Shown: positions 8,434 through 12,962 of the stretch, piece by piece
Position numbering within the stretch: the stretch's first letter is position 1
How the letters are laid out: every line of letters starts with the position of its first letter
Notes under the pieces: generated by a model
What the model was told of the DNA's origin: nothing
Seen by the model: only the letters and a program-made list of their open reading frames with translations
Databases searched by the model: none
Made by a program: the position numbers and the translations under genes
Assembly: GCA_001275005.1 (NCBI GenBank)
Contig: JWZX01002562.1
Location: 1 to 12,962, forward strand
Source of the DNA: Chrysochromulina tobinii
Taxonomy: Eukaryota > Haptophyta > Prymnesiales > Chrysochromulinaceae
Length of the DNA stretch: 12,962 nucleotides
Reading direction: 5' to 3'

Positions 8434-8691
8434 GGTGTGCCTCTCCGTCGAGCGCTCGTGCAGACAGTCAACAATCTGTTCCTTCGGTACTGGTATTGAA
8501 CTGAGCAGACTTCTGCAAGTTTGCTCCGCAACGGCGCGCTCTCCCTTGTCGTCTGAGTCGATGCCAATTGGCGCCGACGCCACCCAAAATTGATCTCAAA
8601 TCGTGCTGAAACAAGTAACGCGCGGCGTTCCACAGACTTTGGCAGGGCCTCGTGTGAGGACACTGAGGTTCTTGGTCAATCGCTGCTCCCG
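8434..8691. promoter_or_regulatory. Divergent promoter region between the docking-like gene and uL10m
   Basis: A 258-bp gap lies between two ATGs pointing away from each other, so one region must drive both genes. It contains CCAATTGG at 8564-8571, which reads as a CCAAT core on both strands; use as a CCAAT box is inference. An upstream ATG at 8561 opens a 10-codon frame ending at 8593 ahead of uL10m and could act as a small upstream ORF. Confidence 0.4.
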
Positions 8692-9246
8692 ATGGCGTTG
8701 CGTATGCAGCGGATGCGCAAGGATTTCCTCATCAGCCGCGTGCGCCGGCAGGTTGAGCAAAGCGCGCTCGTCGCCGTCGTCAACGTGGGCAATATCGGCA
8801 CCTCCCAGAGCGAACAGGTGCGGCGCACGCTTGCCGCGGTTGGTGGCCAGGTGCTTTTCACGAAAAACTCGCTGGCCGCCAAGGGACTCGAGGCCGCCGG
8901 CGCCGCCGATCTCGTCCCGCTGCTAAAGGGCCCCACCGCGATCGCGACCGGCCCCGCGGAGGTGCCGCTCGCCAAGGAGCTGCTCACACTCTCAACACTG
9001 TTTCCTGACTTTTTCGTGATCGGTGCGCTGCTCAACAAGCGGCGCGTGCTCGAGTTCATGGAGGTAGAGCGCCTCTCCAAGCTGCCCGCGTCTGACGTCA
9101 TCCATTCGCAGCTCGTCGCGCAGATGCTGCCCGGGAGCAGCCTGCAGGTGCCCAATGTGGCGGCGTACTTGATCGGCGTGCTGCACATGCACGTCGAGGC
9201 GCAGCAGGCGGCGAGTGGCGGAGGCGCCGAGGCGGTAAGCAAGTAA
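8692..9246 (+). CDS. MRPL10: Mitochondrial large-subunit ribosomal protein uL10m
   Basis: This protein of 184 aa should form the L10 base of the ribosomal stalk. Visible family features are a basic N-terminal helix with RKDFLISRVRRQVE, the strand LVAVVNVGNIGTSQSEQVRR, then GGQVLFTKNSLAAKGLE, LLKGPTAIATGP and PDFFVIGALLNKRRVLEFME, ending in a SKLP-type segment and a C-terminal helix. The divergence from bacterial L10 and the KNSL, GPTAIA and SKLP pattern resemble the mitochondrial form. The first in-frame ATG is at 8692 (MALRMQRMRKDF); its context is ordinary (C at -3, G at +4). The N-terminus is basic and free of acid for ten residues, so a short import signal is possible. An upstream exon cannot be excluded, because TATGCAG just before CGGATGCGC at 8710 would serve as an acceptor. 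A plastid form is less likely. Confidence 0.82.
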   Translation: MALRMQRMRKDFLISRVRRQVEQSALVAVVNVGNIGTSQSEQVRRTLAAVGGQVLFTKNSLAAKGLEAAGAADLVPLLKGPTAIATGPAEVPLAKELLTLSTLFPDFFVIGALLNKRRVLEFMEVERLSKLPASDVIHSQLVAQMLPGSSLQVPNVAAYLIGVLHMHVEAQQAASGGGAEAVSK

Positions 9247-9686
9247 GCATCCGTGAATCACAGCACGAAGCAACGGCGCACGTAATCTGTACATCTTTTA
9301 TGAGCCCTGCCCACCCCACACACGCCGAGACGCGACAAGTGGAGAAAACTTAGCGAGAAAACGGTGCTGGAGTCGCGCACGACGCGGCCAATGGACGCGG
9401 CTCCGGGGTAACCCGGCCGCGGGCCGGAGCCTGACGGGGGCTGTCGCGGCTGCCACGCCTGCAGAGACCCGGGCCGTCGGCGTCGCGCGGCGGGCCGCGG
9501 CGAGACTCGCGCGGTCCCCCGACGCCCGAGTCTCGTCAGGTCGTCATTCAGTCACCTCACTCACTTATACTAGTGAATTCAACCATGAAAGCAAGTTTGT
9601 CTCGAGCGGCCCAAATGTAAACGATAAGCGCACGTCCCGAACGGTGAGGCACGCGCCCGAGACGACGCAGAGACACATGTACGTTC
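9247..9686. other. Intergenic region between uL10m and the IPT/proline-rich gene
   Basis: 440 bp with no supported gene. The left part is the uL10m 3' untranslated region. The middle (about 9380-9540) is extremely GC-rich and holds an imperfect inverted repeat. The right part (9541-9686) is more AT-rich and presumably carries the promoter or an upstream exon or intron of the next gene. An 11-codon ATG frame at 9584-9619 could be a small upstream ORF. The next gene's frame is closed upstream by a TGA at 9645-9647. I see no tRNA-like sequence. Confidence 0.5.
9430..9540. repeat. Imperfect GC-rich inverted repeat
   Basis: The outer arms CCTGACG (9430-9436) and CGTCAGG (9534-9540) are perfect complements. 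Inside them 9464-9490 (GAGAC, CGGGC, GTCGG, CGCGCG) pairs imperfectly with 9508-9534 (CGCGCG, CCGAC, GCCCG, GTCTC). The spacer between the inner arms is 17 bp. It may be a foldback structure downstream of uL10m or the remnant of a small foldback element. Confidence 0.6.
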
Positions 9687-12600
9687 ATGGCGGCTATCAA
9701 GCAGATCTTGCCGCTTGGTGGGCCCTTTGGCGGCACGACATCCGTGATCGTTCTCGGCCAAAGGCTGTACGCATCAAACGCGAGCGCCAGATGTCGTTTC
9801 GGCAACGACTCCGTGGCAGCAGTCATCTTGAATGACACCGCGGTGGTGTGCAACGCAACTGACCCACCTCCCGATGTTGATGCGAGCTCATTATATCTTC
9901 CTCTTGAAGTGTCCGTGGACGACGGTGGAACCTACACGCGCAGCGGGCGGCTCTTTGAGTACATTCGGTATGAGCATATCCATGTGAGCGCCATTACGCC
10001 CGCCGGTGGGCCGCGCAGTGGCAGCACAAAGCTGAATATCATGGGCTTTGGCTTCCGTGAGCTAGGCAGTAGGCACGGTCATACGGTTCGCGGCTTGCAG
10101 TGTATCATCGACAATGAGGTTCTCTCGCCAGGAGCAATAATATCCGAAAGCCGCACATCGTGCGTAGCAGGGCCCGACGTCGGGTGGCCATCACTCCTAC
10201 CGCCGTTGCCACCTGGGGTGCCTCCTCCACCTCGTGCGCCGCCGACTCCGCTCATGCCGCCGTCTCCAACCTTACCTCCTCCTGCGCCGCCTAGACTTCC
10301 ACTTTCACCATCCCCACCAAAGTTTCCTCCACTGCCGGGTCTATCGCCTCCGCCTCCGTCACCACCGCCACTTTATGTTGACGACCCTGATTGGTATTGC
10401 TGTGGCCAACCGGCGTACACGTGCGAGTGGTTTGCTGCTCACGACCCTGGATGCACACGCTACCCTTGCTCATATGGCCACTGCCAGAACTGTCCTATCA
10501 CATGCCATACGCGTCCTCAACCACCAGCACCGCCCTCGCCGCCGCCCTGCCAAGACCAACCTGGGTGGTATCATCAATCTCCTCAGTTCAATTGCGGTTG
10601 GTTTGCAATCCATGACCCGGGCTGTACGCTCTTTGGGGGCATTGCATTGGCACACTGTCTGGAGACGTGCGGCGCGTGCGACAAGCCTCCCTCGCCGCCT
10701 CGGCCGCCTCCGCTGCCACCTTTCCCGCCGCCCTCTCAGCCGCCGTCGCCACTGCCGCCGGCGCCGCCGCCACCTTCTCCTCCGCCGTCACCACCTCCTC
10801 CATCGCCGCCACCGCCATCGCCACCGCCATCCTCACCGCCGCTTCCGCCGCCACCTTCACCGCCACCGCCGTCACCGCCACCCTCGCCACCGCCACCCTC
10901 GCCCCCCACCCTCGCCGCTCCCCCCTCACCGCCCCCAGCCCCACCTCCAGCCCCGCCACCCACTCTCCGCCGCCGCCATCACCACCGCCGCCATCGCCAC
11001 CTCCGTCTCCACCTCCACCGTCACCTCCGCCTTCGCCCCCCCCATCGCCCCCTCCCGACTGCGCCGACGACGCCAGCTGGTACGTGGCGGCATTTGGAGA
11101 CCCATACTTCAACTGTATCTGGTTCTTTTACAACGACCCAGGATGCAGACGCTACCCGTGTTCATACGGACAATGTGCCAACTGCCGCTGGACATGTCGG
11201 CGGTGCGCGCCGCCGCCGAGGCCACCTGCCGCCCCACCGATGCCCGAGTACCCCGATGACTGGGTCAGCCCCCCACCCTCCCCAATGCCTCCGGAGCCAT
11301 CACCTCCACCTCCTTCCCCAGGGCGCCCCTTACCACCTTCGCCTCCTTCACCACCCCCTTCACCACCCCCTCCGTCGCCACCGCCTTTTCCTCCGCCTCC
11401 AATAGTACCGCCGCCACCGCTTCCGACCTTGCCACCTCCACTGCCGCCACCGCCTAGCCCGCCGCCTCCATGCCCATCGCCTCCGCCGCCAACCCCACCT
11501 CCGCCCTCTACTCCTCCCGCACCTCCTCCAGCGCCCCCGCCATCGCCCCCGCCCTTGCCTCCGCCATCGCCGCCACCGTCTCCTCCGCCATCGCCGCCAC
11601 CCTTACCGCCCCCGTCACTGCCGCCATCGCCTCCTCCATCACCCCCTCCATCACCGCCCCCTCCGTCGCCTCCTCCATCGCCGCCGCCAATTCCCCCACC
11701 GCCTCCCTCCCCCGTAAGTCCGCCCACGGACGTCTCACTGCTGCTTCTGGCTGGGCACCCCCTTCGGCACGTTCCTCTGGAGCTCACCATGAACGGCGAC
11801 AGCGCAAGCAGGCTTTCATCCGTCCTGCAATACACTTTCTACAAGGATTCTGACTTTGGGGCTGCGCGGCTCCACCCGCTTGGGGGTCCCACCTACGGCG
11901 GAACTTTAGTTCACCTCTACCTTATAGATGATCGGCTCCACGTTGACTTGGGCGGTGCTGCCCACGGCCCGACCTGCCGTTTTGCGCACGGCGAGCGGAC
12001 GACGCTCGTAAGCGCCAACTTGACGGACTGCGGCGGCTCGCGTGCATGCGGTGGTGGGCATCGCTCGCTCACGTGCGTCGCTCCGCGGTATGTCGGCGTC
12101 GTCGACGACACATTCGTGGACACAAGGGTGGAGGTGAGCATCAACGGACAGCACTTCAGCAGCAGCGGTCTGACGTTCCGACAGTACGACCCGTCAGCGT
12201 GGCGCGTGTTGTCGCTCGCTCCTCGTGGCGGGCCGCTGACGGGCAACACGTCGGTGGAGCTGCGTGGTGCTCTGCTGCAGCCACTTGGCGATGTGCGCTG
12301 CCGCTTCGGGAACGTGACCCAGGACGAGCTTGTGGCGAGCATGGACGCCGACGCCAGCGTGGAGGCGACGGTCGACCAGACGGGCTCGCAGGTCACTTGC
12401 GTCTCGCCTCCGCACTGGCGGCGGACTCAGGGCACGCAGCATGTAGAGGTAGAGCTTACCCTCAACGGGCAAGACTACATGAGGATGGGTGCGTTGGGCA
12501 TTTTTACTCTCTATGCCGTCGACGAGCCTGAGTTTGGCTTGAGCGTTCAGCAGCTGACCCCGAATGGCGGACCAAGCGATGGTGGGACGATCGTGACGGT

Positions 12601-12962
12601 GCTCGGCTCGGGTTTTGCCAATCTGGGTGGTCTGCTTTGCGTCTTCGAAGGCGAACCTGTCGTGACTGCCACTATCTCATCACAGCCCAACCTCATCACG
12701 TGCAAAACTCCATCCATCTCCGTGCTGCGAAGCGACGCCTCAGAGTTGCGCACGCTTGAGGTCACACTCAACGGACAAAGGCACGCTTCAACCTTAGCTG
12801 GTGCCGTCTTTCGCTTCTACAATAGCTCATCCTTTCATATCGTACGTCTCCACCCGCTCGGGGGTCCCACCTATGGCGGAACTTTAGTTCACCTCTACCT
12901 TATAGATGATCGGCTCCACGTTGACTTGGGCGGTGCTGCCCACGGCCCGACCTGCCGTTTTG
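9687..12962 (+). CDS. Large IPT/TIG, proline-rich and ShK-like-module surface-type protein (3' partial, apparent frame slip)
   Basis: Probably a cell-surface or matrix protein. Frame 1 runs from the ATG at 9687 and holds an IPT/TIG domain (ILPLGGPFGG through GGTYTRSGRLFEY, about residues 5-92) and the first half of a second (about 99-165, SAITPAGGP to TSCVAGP). It then has a proline tract, two cysteine modules and an SPPP tract. Near 10965 the coding signal moves to another frame that stays open about 2 kb to the window end. That part carries a third cysteine module, another SPPP tract, the tail of an IPT-like domain (ELTMNGDSASRL, TFYKD), then successive IPT units near 11864-12190, 12195-12520 and 12535-12826, and the start of a fourth. 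IPT domains are immunoglobulin-like folds common in surface proteins, and SPPP tracts recall hydroxyproline-rich algal wall proteins. No signal peptide is visible and the ATG context is weak, so an upstream exon probably supplies the true N-terminus. Confidence 0.82.
10377..11206 (+). repeat. Three ShK-like cysteine modules separated by proline tracts
   Basis: Modules lie at 10377-10508, 10548-10679 and 11057-11206 (the last in the shifted frame). The shared pattern is W-Y, a short gap, C-x-W-F, then DPGC, and a cysteine-rich tail. Modules 1 and 3 share RYPCSYGxCxNC almost exactly; module 2 has a shorter tail, AHCLETCGAC. Modules 2 and 3 open with a cysteine and end in CxxC. Module 1 lacks both and has an extra CC after WY, so its disulfide pattern must differ. 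Spacing resembles ShKT-type domains, found in many non-toxin extracellular proteins. No toxin function is implied. Confidence 0.7.
10962..10968 (+). other. Apparent frame slip in the proline-rich tract
   Basis: Upstream, proline codons fall in the frame of the 9687 ATG up to CCCACT at 10959-10964. Immediately after, the SPPPP pattern is found only in the frame starting at 10964 or 10967, as if one base were missing or two were added. Read on in the first frame the product becomes an Arg/His-rich tail ending at 11405. In the second frame it continues through the third cysteine module and several IPT domains with no stop to 12962. No plausible GT-AG intron spans the point. A sequencing or assembly error, or a recent disabling mutation, would both fit. 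Confidence 0.75.
11870..11984 (+). repeat. First copy of a near-identical 115-bp segment (978-bp period)
   Basis: This segment, starting at the CTC leucine codon of LHPLGGPTYGG, recurs at 12848-12962. The offset is 978 bp, exactly 326 codons. I see two differences in 115 bp, CTT/CTC and TAC/TAT, both synonymous. Similarity falls sharply to the left of 11870. Confidence 0.93.
12848..12962 (+). repeat. Second copy of the 978-bp-period repeat, cut by the window edge
   Basis: It matches 11870-11984 with two synonymous differences and is in the same reading frame. The repeat continues past the window end, so the full length and copy number are unknown. The intervening 978 bp holds three IPT-type units. 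Confidence 0.93.

Larger units (their letters stand above)
10188..11723 (+). repeat. Proline-rich low-complexity tracts (SPPP/PPSPPP type)
   Basis: Three tracts at about 10188-10373, 10680-11056 and 11207-11723 consist mainly of CCN proline codons broken by Ser and occasional Ala, Leu or Thr. They resemble the SPPPP motifs of pherophorins and extensins, which are hydroxylated and glycosylated in green algae and plants. Their C-rich strand gives long open frames in all phases and on the opposite strand, so those frames are not evidence of other genes. Confidence 0.9.

Noticed and set aside
8434-8583. Upstream extension of the docking-like protein to 8583
   Set aside because: The extension begins with a GTG codon and overlaps the shared promoter; the ATG at 8433 has a strong Kozak context.
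8603-8700. Presequence-like plus-strand frame ahead of uL10m (LKQVTRGVPQTLAGP...)
   Set aside because: It starts with GTG, not ATG, is out of phase with uL10m, and has no good splice pair that would retain it.
10377-11206. Reading the ShK-like modules as a toxin gene
   Set aside because: ShK-like folds are common in extracellular matrix and enzyme proteins. Here they are embedded in a large IPT/proline-rich structural protein.
10234-11259. Arg/His-rich plus-strand frame overlapping the proline-rich gene
   Set aside because: It reads the proline repeats out of phase (CGC, CAC codons). The cysteine modules, IPT domains and SPPP motifs lie in the other two frames.
10588-11835. Gly-rich minus-strand frames (GGGDGGG type)
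   Set aside because: They are the complement of the SPPP proline tracts; C-rich repeats leave every phase open.

Overview
The window looks like nuclear DNA of a GC-rich unicellular eukaryotic alga. The signs are: a well-supported short GT-AG intron; ATG starts in good Kozak context instead of ribosome binding sites; organelle-targeting-like N-termini; a mitochondrial-type ribosomal protein L10; a flagellar (outer dynein arm docking-like) coiled-coil protein; and a large proline-rich, IPT/TIG and ShK-like surface-type protein. A haptophyte is my best guess, from the mix of families and the gene-dense, intron-poor layout, but nothing here proves the lineage.

Layout from left to right. (1) 1-186, minus: the start of a gene running off the left edge, with a presequence-like arginine-rich N-terminus. 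(2) 187-500: its upstream region, with a cluster of ACGT cores and a 14-bp palindrome. (3) 501-2804, minus: a MiaB-type tRNA methylthiotransferase preceded in the same reading frame by a parvulin peptidyl-prolyl isomerase domain and a signal-like N-terminus. (4) 3210-5702, minus: a coiled-coil protein with six EF-hands in three tandem pairs. (5) 5907-8433, minus, two exons: a SAM-domain plus long coiled-coil protein resembling outer dynein arm docking subunits. (6) 8692-9246, plus: mitochondrial ribosomal protein uL10m, divergent from (5). (7) 9247-9686: non-coding, with an imperfect GC-rich inverted repeat. (8) 9687 to the right edge, plus: a large mosaic protein of IPT/TIG domains, SPPP-type proline tracts and three cysteine modules. 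It shows an apparent one-base frame slip near 10965 and a 978-bp internal repeat whose second copy is cut by the window edge.

Genes 3 to 5 are co-directional. The EF-hand protein and the docking-like protein are neighbours and could both belong to a calcium-responsive axonemal apparatus, as in the algal docking complex where one subunit is an EF-hand protein; this is inference. The MiaB fusion and uL10m both concern organellar translation but show no direct link.

The observations most worth a second look are the parvulin-methylthiotransferase fusion, the SAM-docking-protein fusion beside the EF-hand gene, and the large surface-type protein, in which a 1.5-kb proline/cysteine-module block appears to be inserted inside one IPT domain.
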